Assembly: GCA_963930775.1 (NCBI GenBank)
Contig: OZ005698.1
Coordinates: 9,599,406 to 9,663,405 of the forward strand
DNA from: Cliona cf. orientalis
Lineage: Eukaryota > Porifera > Demospongiae > Clionaida > Clionaidae
Direction of reading: 5' to 3'
DNA: 64,000 bases
Below, piece by piece: positions 45,089 to 58,800 of the stretch (position 1 is the first letter of the stretch; every line of letters begins with the position of its first letter). The position numbers were made by a program, and so were the translations under genes. Under the pieces are notes generated by a model. It saw only the letters and a list, made by a program, of their open reading frames with translations. It did not search any database and was not told where the DNA came from.

Positions 45089-48000
45089 ATGAGCCAGACG
45101 GACAATGGCGTATGCCCGGAGCAGTTCCGCGGGTGGCTGCTCAAATGGACCAACTACATCAAAGGCTATCAGCGGCGATGGTTTGTGCTGTCCAACGGAC
45201 TGCTCTCCTACTACAGGTGGGTCTGCTCTGATCGCTGGTAAAACTGCCCCAGTAGTGTCTGCCAGTCGAGAACTCAGCACAGACATAGATAGAAATAAGA
45301 ACTATCTAATGCAGTGTTTATTTGAATTTATTAATAAGAAGATGACTCTCTCCCCCTCTCTCTCTCTTCCTTTCTCTATTTCTCTCTCTTTAGGACTCAG
45401 GAGGAGATGGCCCACACCTGTCGTGGCACTGTCAACCTAGCTGGAGCCTTCATTGACACGATCGATGCGACTAACTTTGTGATCACGAACGGTCCCTCTC
45501 AAGTGTACCACCTCCGTGCCCTCAATGAGGTGGAGAGGCAGCGCTGGGTCACCACACTGGAGCTGGCAAAGTCAAAAGCCATCAAGAACCTCGAATCAGG
45601 TATGTATGTATGGATGTATGGATGTTGATGTTGTATTTCTGTACTCGTGTGCATGTACGTAGACACCGTAATTGATGTAAAGTAGAGTTATTAGGTGGGA
45701 TAAAAGATAATGATTTGTCACTGCTACAAATGATTCTACGTACGTGTCTGTTAGCTACCGACTCAACTTGACTCTTAATTTGTACACGTGTGTTTGTGTG
45801 CATACATCATGCAGTGCAGCATAAAGTGCATACTTCCCACAGCAGTGTGTTATACTATTGTACTGCTGTATGTGTTGAAGCCTGTGATTTGAGCTCTTGA
45901 AGGCTTTTGTAAGATCGTAAGTAGTACAATTGCCTGCAGCGCCGGATGCATAATAGAGTGCTATAATATTATACCAGCTCCTGTTGGCAGTGGTTTGGCT
46001 GATGAGCTGTTGTATTTCTAGTAGGTGATCATTGTCTGTTTTGTGACTGCATTGGCAAGTGCTCTCACTGTTGCCAAACTCTAGTTAACACATACACACT
46101 GCTGCAATTGACACTGCTCATTTTGGTGATGTCATGATGATGTCACTTCTTTTTGTGTTGATATGGGTGTCTCTCTCTCTCTCTCTCCCCCTCCCCCTCC
46201 CCCTCTCCTTCCAGACGACAGTGACAGTGCGTCTGGTGATGAAGATGAGGGTGGTGGAGACAACCCTCTCTCTGCTCTCAAGGAGAAGCTCGATGAAGTG
46301 AGCAATGCTCAGGAGCTGATGGAGAAGAACTCTCACCAGCTGCTCAAGTTTCTCTCTGACCTGGAGGAGGGCCATGGAAGGAGTGCAGCTGCCAAAGCTG
46401 CTAAGGAGAAGCTGACTCTCTTTAAGCTGACATCGGCAGCTCTTGTGAAGGTGTGTGACACTGAGACAGTGGTAGTCAACTGTGTCAGCAATGATCAAGT
46501 GTATCAGGGAGTGTTGATTATATCAGTGATCAGTTGAGCTACAGCAGTTCTATACTATAGCTGCATTAGCAGATTTTTGAGAGTTTCATTGTCTCTTTGA
46601 AGTATAGTACGTGTTGGTCATTTCACTTCTGACGGCTGCTATTCGTGAGATCTTTGCTAAGATCCCCCCCTTTGCTTCCTCGCTGCAGGTGTCTAAGGAG
46701 TTTGTAGTCCAGGCTCACAGCACTGACCGCCGCTGGTCGAGGGCGCTGCAGCACGAACACTCCCTCCGCCTTGAGCTACAGGAGAATATGGAAGCGCTGG
46801 CCAATCAGATGCAAGGGATGGAGAACGAGGCCCAAATGAACCTCAAAGTACAGGGACCTTTCGCCCAACATGCGCCTGCCACGCCCTCTTTATCCGAAGC
46901 ATCTGTAAGTACGACGGGGATGTCCTCGCTTCCTGGGGGTGTGGATGTGGTCAAGGAGGGGTCAAAGGTCAAGTTGGGGAAGCATGTGACTGTTGCAGAC
47001 GAGCCAGATGGCAGTCTGTCTAGCGATGACGAAGACAAGTTTTTTGATGCGCCTGAGATGTCGCCGGAGCAGTGGGATAGGGCGACGTCAGGGGGACACA
47101 AGAGGAACGTCAGCCAAGTCTCCGTCAATGAACTGCAAGCTATTCTCGATGAAGAGCCCACCAGTATGGACATACTGCCCGTATCCTCCGACAGAAAAAT
47201 GTCGGTAAGTAAAAAAAAAAAGTTTATATTATAATTGTTTGCTGTAAGTATTGGCAGTAGAGTTAGAATTCCCAAAGATGACATTGTTATGATATCACGG
47301 CTTTTTTTATTTGCACTGAAGTTATGTCCATGTGATATTGCATAGATACCAGTTGCCGCCAACCCCAACTTCTTCCGAGATGCAAAGCCTACGATTGCTG
47401 TGAGGCGAACCAGCATCCCTCCCAAACCAAGCAGCAAGCTCAACCTCTGGAGCATCATGAAGAACTGCATCGGAAAAGACCTCTCTAAGATTCCACTTCC
47501 CGTGAGTCACCGTGCTAACCTTTGTCGTTGTCAAACTGTTTATCAATCTATGAGGGAGGAATAGCAGTTAGCCAGAGGGAAATAGAAACATAAGGGCGTA
47601 CCGTTTCAGTATCAATTCTCCTCGCAAACTGTTTCTGGAATAAGCAGAAATTGATGTGCTTTTTTTTTTAATAATGATCTTCGTTTCTAATGCAATGAAG
47701 AACTGTTTCCTAAACTTATTTCTTTCTCTTTCTCTCTCTCTCTCTCTCACCAGGTGAACTTCAACGAGCCTCTCTCTCTCCTCCAACGGATGATGGAGGA
47801 GATCTACTACGCTGACCTTCTCTCTCGTGCAGCGCAGGCTGAGACCACGCTGGAGGAGATCTCCTTCCTCGGAGCGTTCGTCCTCTCGGCCTACGCCCAC
47901 ACCATCTACCGGGTTGGGAAGCCGTTCAACCCCCTCCTCGGAGAAACCTACGAGTGCGACAGGAGGGCGGAGTACGGGTGGAGGTGCTTCATGGAACAGG

Positions 48001-49919
48001 TGAGTCAGCAAATCCATGTCACCAAAACTAATGGAGTTTCTACTGAAAAGCATAATAATTATTATTATTACGTGAGCCCTCTTTTGTCATCATGCGACAA
48101 TACAAATACTTATATCCATCATGAGTCATGTGTATTTGACCAGGCGATGATGTAATTATTGGTGAATCTGTTTATGCATTATCTCAGCCAAACCACACAC
48201 ACTCACAAAACACTCACAAAACAGTAACTACACATGTACTCTGACTTGGCATTGTAACATTTTGTTCCCTCCCTCCCCTCCCCTCCCCTCCCCGCCCTGT
48301 AGGTGAGTCACCATCCCCCCATGTTTGCCCAGTACGTTGAGCACAAGGATTGGACCTTCTGGCAAGAGTTCACTGCCGCCTCCAAGTTTCGAGGCAAGTA
48401 CCTAGCTGTGACTCCGATTGGCTGCTGCCATATCGTCTTCCATCGCACCAAGAGCCACTACACGTGGGGCAAGGCCGTCGTCACCGTTCATAACATCATC
48501 GTGGGACGCCTGTGGATAGACCAGGTCAGCAAACTCACCTAGCCCTAGACTAAACATGCAAGAATTTACAATTTTGATGCGTTGAGTTGACAGTAATTAG
48601 GTATATTCTATTATGATAAGTAAATATTCCTTTTTCATGATTACCGTACGCAGCTGAGATTTTGCTATACTAGGCTACAAAACAACCAGCCACCCAGCTA
48701 AAAATAATATTTACATAGTTCACCACACACATCCTCTCCTGTCCAGTGCATGTCCGTGTGTAGCTGTAGTGCCTATACAGCATCATGTGGTTGGCTATAT
48801 TTGGAGGTGGAGTGGCTTATTTTGACTGTTGGGTCATTTTGTTTTCACAGTCTGGAGAGGTAAAGATCTTCAACCATACAACGAATGAAGAGTGCAAAAT
48901 TAAGTTTCATGCCTACAGCTACTTCTCCAGAGAGAGACAAAGAAAGGTAAGAAGCTTAGTCAGTTCAATTCTAGAGTGTACTTCATTCTCTCTCTCTCTC
49001 TCTTTCCCTCTCTCCCTCCTCTCCCTTGGATAGATATCAGGTAGTGTTTTTGATGCCCATGGTTGTGAGCGCTACGTTATCAAGGGTTACTGGGATGAAG
49101 AGTTCAACGTGGCCCCTGTCACGAGTGGGGAGGGAAAGAACAAGGAAATTGGCCCTTTCAAGCAGCTCTGGAAGACGGAGGTGCCACTGTAAGTCACTCG
49201 ACAAGAGACGTGTGTATGGCGTTATTACATCATCATTACATCATCATGTGCCCCTCCCCCTCCAGGCCAGGTAGTGAGTTGAGATATGGTTTCTCTGAGT
49301 TTGCTGCCTCCCTGAATGAACCAGAGAGGGGCGTGGCTCCAACAGACTCTCGGCTCCGCCCAGACCAGAGGATCATGGAGGAACAAGACTTCAACAAAGC
49401 CAACGAGGAGAAGGTATATTATTATAAAAAATTATTATTAGACACCCAATGCATGCAGCAGTGTTCTCCCCAGAATTGGCTTAGTGGGAGGCTGAGATTT
49501 GGGAGGAATTAAATTTTTTACAAATGCTTTAAGCTCCACCCACTTCCAAATCAAAGGGACTTGCTCACTAAAATTTAATTTTTAATAGAGGACTGTACTG
49601 TACGTAGCAGATAGAGCAACTATCTGATGTTATTTTATTAGTATGGTGTAATTCCCCTCCTCAGATTCGCCTTGAGGAGAAGCAGCGAGCTAAGCGTCGT
49701 AAGAGAGAGGCAGCTGCTTCAAAGGCGGCGGAGGCGGCTGCAGTGGGGAACCTCGAGGAAGCCGAGAGGTTAGAGAAAGAGGCGAACTATTCACCGTTCT
49801 GGTTCAACAAGGAGTATGACCCTCTCTCAAACACGATGATGCACGTGTACAAGGGAGGGTACTGGGAGGCAAAGGAGAGAGCCAACTGGAGTCAGCTTAA
49901 CCTACCAGACCTCTACTGA
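45089..49919 (+). CDS. OSBP: Oxysterol-binding protein
   Basis: This lipid-transfer protein exchanges sterol and PI4P at ER-Golgi contacts. Exons are 45089..45216, 45394..45599, 46215..46450, 46689..47204, 47346..47501, 47754..47999, 48303..48524, 48851..48946, 49034..49188, 49266..49413 and 49665..49919; all phases agree, 787 aa. The PH domain (~8-110) starts [21 protein letters not shown] coiled-coil region follows (~135-240). An FFAT-type motif for VAP binding, DKFFDAPE preceded by an acidic stretch, lies near residue 305. The sterol-binding ORD (~410-787) has [10 protein letters not shown], the signature EQVSHHPP (split by an intron between Gln and Val) and the C-terminal WFNKEYD. Four acceptors (45393, 46214, 47753 and 49033) are preceded by CT microsatellite tracts. 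A good extra donor-like site lies at 46906 but the frame stays open. Confidence 0.95.
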
Positions 49920-49998
49920 TGATCATGTCCACCTGTTTCTAGTTACGTTGTTAATGGTTTCACGTTTTTGGGCTTTTTTTTATCTCGAGCTCTTATTC

Positions 49999-50033
<35 letters not shown>

Positions 50034-50261
50034 GTGTTCAAATTATTATTGTGTGTCTGTACCTGGCACAGGTGCCGTATTTTACTGTTGTTGAATGTTG
50101 AAGAAGAGCAATTTTAATACGCATGCGCAATTTGTTGTTTGGCAATGGTCGTCAACACCACATGGTACATGGTAGGAAGTGTCATAATTATAAATTGTCC
50201 TGCTCATACTTGGAAGCCAAAAAGATCTTTCAGAAAGAGAGAGTTGGAGCTAGATTGCATA
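49920..50261. promoter_or_regulatory. Spacer with NRF1-like palindrome upstream of liprin-beta
   Basis: It contains the OSBP 3' UTR with a (TTA)n microsatellite at about 49990-50032, then ACGCATGCGCAA at 50119-50130, an NRF1-like palindrome 130-140 bp before the liprin-beta start. Confidence 0.5.
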
Positions 50262-51874
50262 ATGGCCGTGGCGGGGCTCATTTCTAGCGTTCCTGCAGTG
50301 AAGATCACGGACGACGATCTTCTTAGCGAGGACGAAGGTCCGATCATGGCCCACATCGACAGCTCACTGCTACTGGCCGACGCGCTGAGGAAAGTGGACG
50401 GCCTCATCGGAGACTTCAAGTAAGAACGATCGATCTGATGTGCTATATGAATGTGTAGATCTATCTCTATTTGCAATGCGTCCTACCTTGATACAAAATA
50501 GTTGCGGTATTTTTTTTAAATATTTAATAAACCATAGGAAAGTGCTGTATGAGTAGTTCAATTGTTACTGTAAATTATCGTTTCTATGCATTGATTCTGC
50601 ATGTGCCAGCCCAAGATGTGGTCTATTCACTTTTGCCACTTTTAAAAAATAAAATTGCTGATTATTGCAGGCCTGAGCCGCCTTGTGCTGCTGCTAATGA
50701 CCCCGTTGTCAAGGCGATCATGGACTGCTGTGATCGACTCTACCATCTCATCCGACAGTGGAACAGTGAACACAGCAGCTCAAGTGGTGCTGGAGCAACG
50801 ACATCATCATCCTCCTCCTCCTCCTCCGGGGGGCAGGAGGCGGGGCCGTGGGGAGGGGGAGGAGAGGGAGAGGAGGAGGTCCACGCCAGCGGCTGTGTAC
50901 CCAGTGATGTCAGACAACTCATCGTTTCTTGGCTCTCCAATAGGAGAATGGTGGGTGCCATCATAGATCTATGGTGCCATGCTGCAAGCCAGTTATATAG
51001 CTGCAGTGCTGTGCTGTTGGCTAATTAGCTTCTCTTGTTCGTTGGAATGCTTTCATCTTTTGGTGCTCTATCTTTTTGTGTGTGTGTGCAGGAGAGTGCA
51101 GTGGTGGTGGACCAGCTGCGGCGAGACAAGGAGGAGCTTCTCAATCGAGTGGTGTCTCTACAGCAGCAGCAGGAGGCAGGCATGACCAACAACCAAAGAC
51201 TCTGCAAGAAGGTAAGTACCTTTTCACCCCAGCCCTCCCCTAACCTTTTAGTGATGGTATAGCACAATGTCATGTAAGCTCATGATATTTGAAAGCTGTG
51301 GATGGTGTGGGCTGCAGGATGTGATGCAGCCCCAAGCTGAGACCACATAAAACAGATTCTTAGGTCAAAGTTTATTGTATTGGTAGAGATCAGAGAGAGA
51401 AAGAGGGAGGGGGTTGGTTCCTATTATTTGAAGATTCCTGGAAGGAGCAGCCATTTTTGGCTATTTTGGTGTCAGGAAATCCCTACCAGTGCCATGCCAC
51501 AGCTGTGTGTATAAATGTGGTTATCTTTATTAAGTTAGCTTGGTGCAGCTGTGCAAGTTTGTATAATTTATTATGTATGTGTACATGTATGTGTATGTTA
51601 ATTCTCTATGCATCTGGTTGTGTGTTCTTTAGGTTGAGGAATTAGAAAGAAGTTGTGTGGAGAAAGATCAACATAACCGTTCGTTAGCTGAGGAGCTGAA
51701 ATCGACCAAGGCGGCTCTCCATTCCAAGGAAGGTAAGTCATCTCTCGATCGGTTGATCTCTTCACATGTGGTCAGCTAAAACAATGTTTATTTTTTCACC
51801 CTCCACACATTTCTCAACCCTAGTTGAAGTTCGCCACCTCAAGGACGAGCTTCAGGTGAGTACCTTCTCTCTCT

Positions 51875-51932
<58 letters not shown>

Positions 51933-52995
51933 GTGTCACATTGTTTATTTGTTCTGATGAAGGACTGAAGTCCTTCTAGTGTCTCATTGTTATCATTCCA
52001 GCCATGCCTGTAGCAGTCATCCATGTTTACAAACCTTCTCTGCCTCTCCCACTCGCTTCAAAAGAATATTTTATTTTGTTTTCCTACCTCAGGCCAGCAA
52101 GAGGGGTGGATCACCTTTGACCTCCAATCACGCTGGGAAGTCGGTTGATCGTTTGAAGCACGTGACGCTGATCACTCCGAACGGGAACATTGAGGGAGGG
52201 GACAAGATAGAGGGCGGCCCAAAGCGGAGCAGTTTTAGGATATCACTGAAGAAGGCATTTTCGAGAAAGAAGGGGCCAGTGGCAGCTGTTCACGACCCAG
52301 CGCCTGCCTCACCGACAAAACCTCTCAAGTAAGCAAACAATGAGTTTGATTGTGTGCATACATGTGTTCTTTGAAGTCTGGCATGGAAGTATTGGCAAGG
52401 GAGTAGTACAGTTAACGTCTTGACTGCAATATTATAGCCCAGCGTTGGCCAGATGGATGTTTTGAAACAGCTGAAATGTACTGATTAATTCAAGGAAATT
52501 GATGGTAGTGTGCATTCATTTCTCAATCAATACAGTCAAGAACAGTCTTGGTCAGTGTAGTGCCATGATTAGAGCCAGCAGCTACTCTTGGCTGAGAACA
52601 CTTTCACTGTATTGTTTAAACTTGGAGAAGTTTTGTACATTCTAAGCAGATTTTGTGTATACACTCTGTGGCTGTTGCTGAGTGTTTTAGTGTCAATACA
52701 GCTTGTTTCTATACTCTGAGTTGGTCCAGAGCTGTTGCTACCCCACCCTAGTGTTGGAATGATGTTGTGCTCTTTCACAGCCCTAGGGCCGCTGAGTTTC
52801 ATGCCAAGGGTGGGAAGCAGCTAGCCGAGTGGTTCGCTACCGTTGGCCTCGACATGTACACGGACCTTGTCGAGAGGAACCTATCGTCAGGGGAACAGCT
52901 GGTCACCATGGTAACCACAAACAACAATACTCTACTGGCGGTGAGTTGAAAAGACTGAAAGAGTATCAAATTAACTTTTGTATTGTGTGAGAGAT

Positions 52996-53048
<53 letters not shown>

Positions 53049-54942
53049 GGGGTGGGGTGTTTGTGTAGACAGAGCTGTAAGCATGAAAATTTAATTTTGT
53101 CTAAATTGCTAATGAATTTAGACTCTACCTCGAATACCACATTTGTCATAAAAATTAATTATTTTGACTCATAAATACATCTATCTAATTACAGCAAATT
53201 GGCATCGTCAGCACTTTGCACTGCAAGAAGCTTCGTTTAGCCGTGGAGGATGCTGTGAGTGAGGTAGCCAGCCCCCTGCGAGGGCTGGACCACCTCTGGG
53301 TGGCCGAGTGGCTCAAGGACATCGGTCTACCACAGTACCAGAGGAAGTTCCTCGATGCTCGAATCGACTGCACCATGCTCAATGTGGTTACCATGGAAAA
53401 TCTTAATCTACTAGACATCGACTCTCCTTTTCACATTGCTAGCTTGAAGAGGGCCATCCAGGCGCTGAGGTAAGCAAGTGAGTGAGCCATCGAGGGAGGG
53501 AGGTAGCTACTTGCAAGGTTAAAATAGTATTAAAAAGCTGTGACGTTGATGGTATGTGGAGCCCCAGGTCTTGCATCGAAATGGCTCTTCCTAGCTACCT
53601 TCCTTGTTAGAGTAGTGTGGCACCTGTATACTCACACCCAGCTATCTTCACAGTTTCAGTCTGATGATAAATAAGAAAATTGATAAATCAAAATTAATTT
53701 TGTGGTTTTCAGGATGTGTGGTTACCAAGGCGACTACCTGAAGGAGGCCCCTCCAGGTCAAAGTTCAAAGAAGCTTCTTCATTGGTCGGCGAGGGATGTG
53801 GTGAACTGGATAAGAACCATCGAGCTGGATGACTACGCCTCAGGTCTGGAGGAAACAGGCATCCATGGAGCTCTCATGGTAAGACTTCTCTCTCTCTTTC
53901 TCTCTTAGGCTTCTAAGCTTTTGAATGTTTCCTCAGCTTCTATGCTTGTAAGCTTTCAGGTGTTTCTTTTGGCTTCTGACCTCCTCAGCTTCTCCCTCTA
54001 AGCTTCCCTCCAAGCTAGTAAGCTTCTAGGCTTGTAGGAAATCACTGATGTACAATGTTAAGATACTACCGAAAGCAGCTACATGTACATGTATACTACT
54101 ACCAAATAGGATGAAAACAGCTACATGTAGATGTAAATATGTACAATGTTAAGCTACTACCAAATATACAGCTATGTGAATGTGTCGTGTGTGTTTATGG
54201 AGTACTCACAAATGCTGTGGTTGGTTCGTAGGATGTATTGCCTCTTGTCTGTAAATATTTCAGCCATTTGATGCCCCATGACTATCTCTGTTTACGGTAT
54301 AGAATGTCCCGTGTATATCATTATGGCATTTCATAATGAATCATCTGCTACCACTGACCTATGCATGGCACTGGATCATATGACATTGTTGGCCTTCTCA
54401 TGACATTGTCTTCACACACTAGGAAGTAATTATCTCATATCATGTTCCTCCCCTCCCCCCCCCCCCCCCCCCCCCCCCCCCCCAGCTACTGGATGTCCAC
54501 TTCACGAGTGAGAGTCTAGCTATAGCCCTTGGCATAACGCCATCGATGGGGCTGATTCGTGGTCATCTCTCTCGGAGATTCATGGAGCTGATTGGTCCAG
54601 TTGCCGCTCAGAAGAAGTACGATGCTATGCAGAGTAAGAACTTTGTTGCACTGGATCCGAGTGAGACTGGAAGGGTGGGGCATCGTCAGAGGTCAAGGTC
54701 CACGGGCAGCCGACGAGGGAGGAACCAGGAGGGGGCGCAGGAGAACCTCCTCTGTCCCCTCGATCAGTTCCCACCCACCTTCAAAGGTGAGTAAAATTTA
54801 ATAGATGCCCCTATTAATCATTATTGTCCGTCTCTGTGTATTAGTGTTTAATAAATTTTGTTTTAATCACTCAGGGGTTGACCCAAGCAGCCCCCCTCCT
54901 CTGATTGGCTCCCCAAATCACATTCAGCCAAGCACGCCATGA
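50262..54942 (+). CDS. PPFIBP1: Liprin-beta family scaffold protein with three SAM domains
   Basis: Cytoplasmic scaffold; vertebrate liprin-betas bind liprin-alpha at adhesions and presynaptic-type sites. Exons are 50262..50419, 50671..50950, 51092..51211, 51633..51732, 51824..51855, 52093..52328, 52781..52910, 53195..53469, 53713..53878, 54486..54786 and 54875..54942; all phases agree, 621 aa. A coiled coil lies at ~145-230 (VVVDQLRRDKEELLNRVVSL), then a basic linker (SFRISLKKAFSRKKG). SAM1 (~312-400) contains LAEWFATVGLDMYTDLVE, SAM2 (~402-465) WVAEWLKDIGLPQYQRKF, SAM3 (~485-560) VVNWIRTIELDDYASGLEET. ELIGPVAAQKKYDAM after SAM3 matches liprin-beta rather than liprin-alpha. It is shorter than vertebrate liprin-beta1 (about 1000 aa), mainly in the N-terminal coiled coil. 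The acceptor at 54485 uses a 29-nt C run. Confidence 0.92.
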
Positions 54943-55842
54943 ACCTTGCACCCAGCTAAACCACACCCACCTACCATGTTATGTAACGTTAATGTTCACT
55001 GCAGCAAGAACATTATTAATTTTTTGTGTTGATTCGCGTGTTCAATAATTGTTCATTTCTAGTCACTCAAATTTCACCTCCAATATTGAATTAAACCGAA
55101 ACACAATGATCCATCGATTCTCCCTCTCAATAATTATTATTTTCTTATTAATAATAAATATTATTATTATTATGTGAATGTATCAAATAAAAAGGAAACT
55201 TAGAGCACAAATCAACAGGTACTGTTAAAGAGCCATTTCTGTTTATTACATCAATATCCAATTTGCATGCTTTCTACATAGTGTGAGTATACTTGTACCA
55301 GAGTAGCTATCAGAGTAAATCCACTACACATGGAGTACATTGCATGGTACATAATAATGTTTGAAGCTACGTACATACTACCAACTACTATTTTTATATT
55401 ATTATATAATATTATAATTATAATATAGTTGTGAGTAGCAGACCAGTGTAGGTTTAGCCATAAACACATGACAGGTGTATAATATAGAGGCATACTGCAG
55501 CTGTGATAGTACATTACATGCTACATACATACTACATCAAACAATCCCAAACAGTCCCTTTTCTCACAGCTGGTCAAAATTAGTAATAATTATAATCATG
55601 GTATATTATTAATTATGCCTAAAGTTTCCATATTACTTGATGTATTCACATAATATTATGTATATAGCCTGTATCAATTTACATACATTGCAAGAAAATA
55701 AAACTCCCGTTATACAGCGTAACCATAAAAATGATATATTATTATATAGCATGAAACATTGAACATGAAAACTAATAATAATTATTATTGTTAATGACTG
55801 ATGTGGCTGGTTCTCTGGTGAAGTAGATGGCACTATATAATC
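54943..55842. other. Convergent AT-rich spacer between liprin-beta and dehydratase
   Basis: 900 bp with many ATTATT/AATAAT runs and AATAAA-like signals on both strands. It should contain both 3' UTRs. Open frames are short and lack support. No gene or clear mobile element was seen. Confidence 0.5.
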
Positions 55843-58800
55843 TTAAATTTTGAACTCTTCCCTCCATTTCTTGATGGTTTCCAAGGTAACCTCGCTCCCC
55901 CCACAAACAATGATCACCACATTCTCGAGACTGCCTGGCAGCTCTCCGCTCTTCTGCAGTTTAGCGATGACATCACAGTAGACGGCAGTCAGTGCGGCAC
56001 CACAGGACGGGGGAACGAGGACGCGGTGATCGTCGGCCAGATGCACACACGCAGACACAGCGTCTCTGTCCGAGATCACATGACTGGTCACATGATGCTT
56101 GGAGAGCCACTCGTACGATTTCTGACTCACTCTCTTTGCCCCAAGGCAACGAGCAATGCTGAAGCAGAACAAGCAGAGAGAATAAGACATTTCAGAGTTA
56201 GCTAACTCTTGAAAGTGAAATTATTATCTAAAGATTTCAGATGTAAAACAAGTCCTAAGTATTACTTGCTGACAATATTTAACAAGATTTGACATGTCTT
56301 TGAGGAAGCATGAATCTACTACGCTATTAATAATAATTTTTATGTGCGCTATGGTAGTCTAGATATAAAGTAGCATGTTCAGAACCATAATAGCTGCTTT
56401 TATCTGCTCAAGAGCTACATTCTGGTTTTTGTTCCAGCTTCATAGCTCTTTCCGTTATTGAGGCGCGCGCCGCGGTGTAGTTAATGATATTCATAGCTTT
56501 TAATTAATTACGTCACTGTCTGTACATTCCAACTTGAAAACCATACGCGTTTTGCTACCACCTGTCCCAGCTCAATAAATAGCGATTTCCGGGAGGGACT
56601 ATCGGGGCTAGACGATGTCAGCGGTACCCCCTCTGGCATCCGCAGCTGAAAACTGCACATGGTCCTGGGCATACCGTATTTTCTCGTTATTAGGCGCATT
56701 TCGCTTATAAGCGCATATTCGTTATTAAGCACATGCTATTTTGTTGGCCTAAGCACTCGTTATTAGGCGCATTTCGCATATAAGCGCATACTAATATTAT
56801 GTGACCATTGACCTCGATATCTGCACGCTTGCTAGCTTGCCCAGGGCTCCAACCTTTTCAAGTTAGTCGAAATTACGATGGCTACTGTCGATTCTCAGGT
56901 TCTTCCAGTAATGAACGCCATTTCGATCTGGGCAGAATGTAGCAACGTGAACGATCGTGCGATCGATCGATTGGCCACGCCCCTTAAATGATACCGCGAA
57001 CGCGCATGCGTTCTTGATGTAGCTATTTTTTGTTAGGCGCATCTCGCAGTTAGGCGCACTTCGTTATTAAGCGCAGGTTTTCTTCCTGTGGAGATATAAG
57101 CGCATGCGCTTAATAGCGAGAAAATACGGTATATGGCTTAGGGGTCGCCCAGGTTCCTCCCTTGAATACCCCCCATCCTGGACAAAGCCTGGTAATCCAC
57201 CATAGGCTGACTTCGGTCCCCTGTGGCTGTGACATAGAAGCCTAACTGGCTGCAGTAGTCCAGTGGCGGATCCAGAGGGGGATCCAGGGGTGCACAGGAA
57301 CCCCCCTTTTGGCTACACCTAGCACTAAGAAGTATACTGATGATAGGTAAATGGAACCCCCCTTTCTGGCTACAGAACTAAGAAAACTGCTGCTATGGCT
57401 CACCTTAGAATGCTTTAGAAGAAATTCGTTTGAAAACAGATCGAGTGGACTGGTAGAGCTGGTAGATTGTCTCAAAAGCGATCGAAAGTGGGCGTGGCTT
57501 CTAAAAATTCGCGCGCGCTGCACGCGCAACTGTATATTAGAACCCCCCTTCTAGAAATCCTGGATCCGCCACTGTAGTCTGCAGTGTACCCTGACCAACG
57601 TTCCAGCCTAGAGCTCGGAAGGTCGACGGGAGGATGGGGTTACAATTTTTTTCATTTTTTTTTTTCATTTCATCAATGTACTGATCTCATTATAGCCTGC
57701 TATAGATATGCCATTAAATTTTCTTGAAATATTTTTCTTCAGAATACAAGACTAGTATGTTTATTAATTGTATAATCTGTATCCTGCTTGCTGATTAGCA
57801 TAGCCATCCAAAAATTTTTTTCATTGTATATAGTATAATGAAGGAAAGAAGGTCTGTAAAGCAAATCTGCAGAATTTTCTCATAATATTATTATTGCCTA
57901 CATACCCCTGGCCTCAGTGGTCTCTGGTGGTCACTGTTGCTTACTACCGTATAGCCAGAAATATTGGCAGGAATTAAATTTGGCGATTGAGCCCAAAATC
58001 GCTATTGCAAGAATATTATTGGTGGATTTAAATTTGGCGGTTCGGTACGGGATTGCCATACGTATATTTTGGCCGATATCGATTTTAATTTGGCAGTTGT
58101 AATATAGACCGCCAAACCGCCAAATTTTCTGGCTATACGGTATATACCTTACCTAGTAATCTCAGAGAGTTGTGTCCATTGTCCGGCCGTGGCGCAGGCA
58201 TTGAGGCTGTGCGCCCCCTCCGTCTCCATGGCGAGGAGGGGTACATCGTTCCATCCGACCCGGTAGAGTCCCTCGAGCACTCCGTTCATGAGCCCTCCCC
58301 CTCCAACTGACACCACAATCAGGTCCGGGATCAGACCATGCAACTGTCGCTGGAGCTCCTCAACCATAGAGGCGTGGCCATTCCTGCAATAACACAGTTA
58401 ATTAACAATAATTAATAAAACTGCTCCCTAATACTATTATTATACTGTATGTATATAAAATAAACTAATTAACTAGAGCCCCTCTGCTAATGAAGTCATT
58501 TTGATATTGATATAATATAGCTACGAGCTAGATCTTGTTGCACCAATCAGGCATTATTTCTCTCAATGAAAAAAAATAATTTATCATTATTTTGTCTTAC
58601 CATATGTCGGGGTGATCGAAGGGATGAATGAGGACGGCCCCTGGGGCAGCCGCTAGCTCAAGGGCTCTCTTATTGGCATCGTCCCAAGCCTGATGGATGG
58701 AGGGGGGGGAGGGGAGGGAAGCTGATGAATAATCAGGATGAGACACTTGTATTGATTACGGGAAGTTGTTACAGCATGTGACTGCATGCTTGCATTAACA

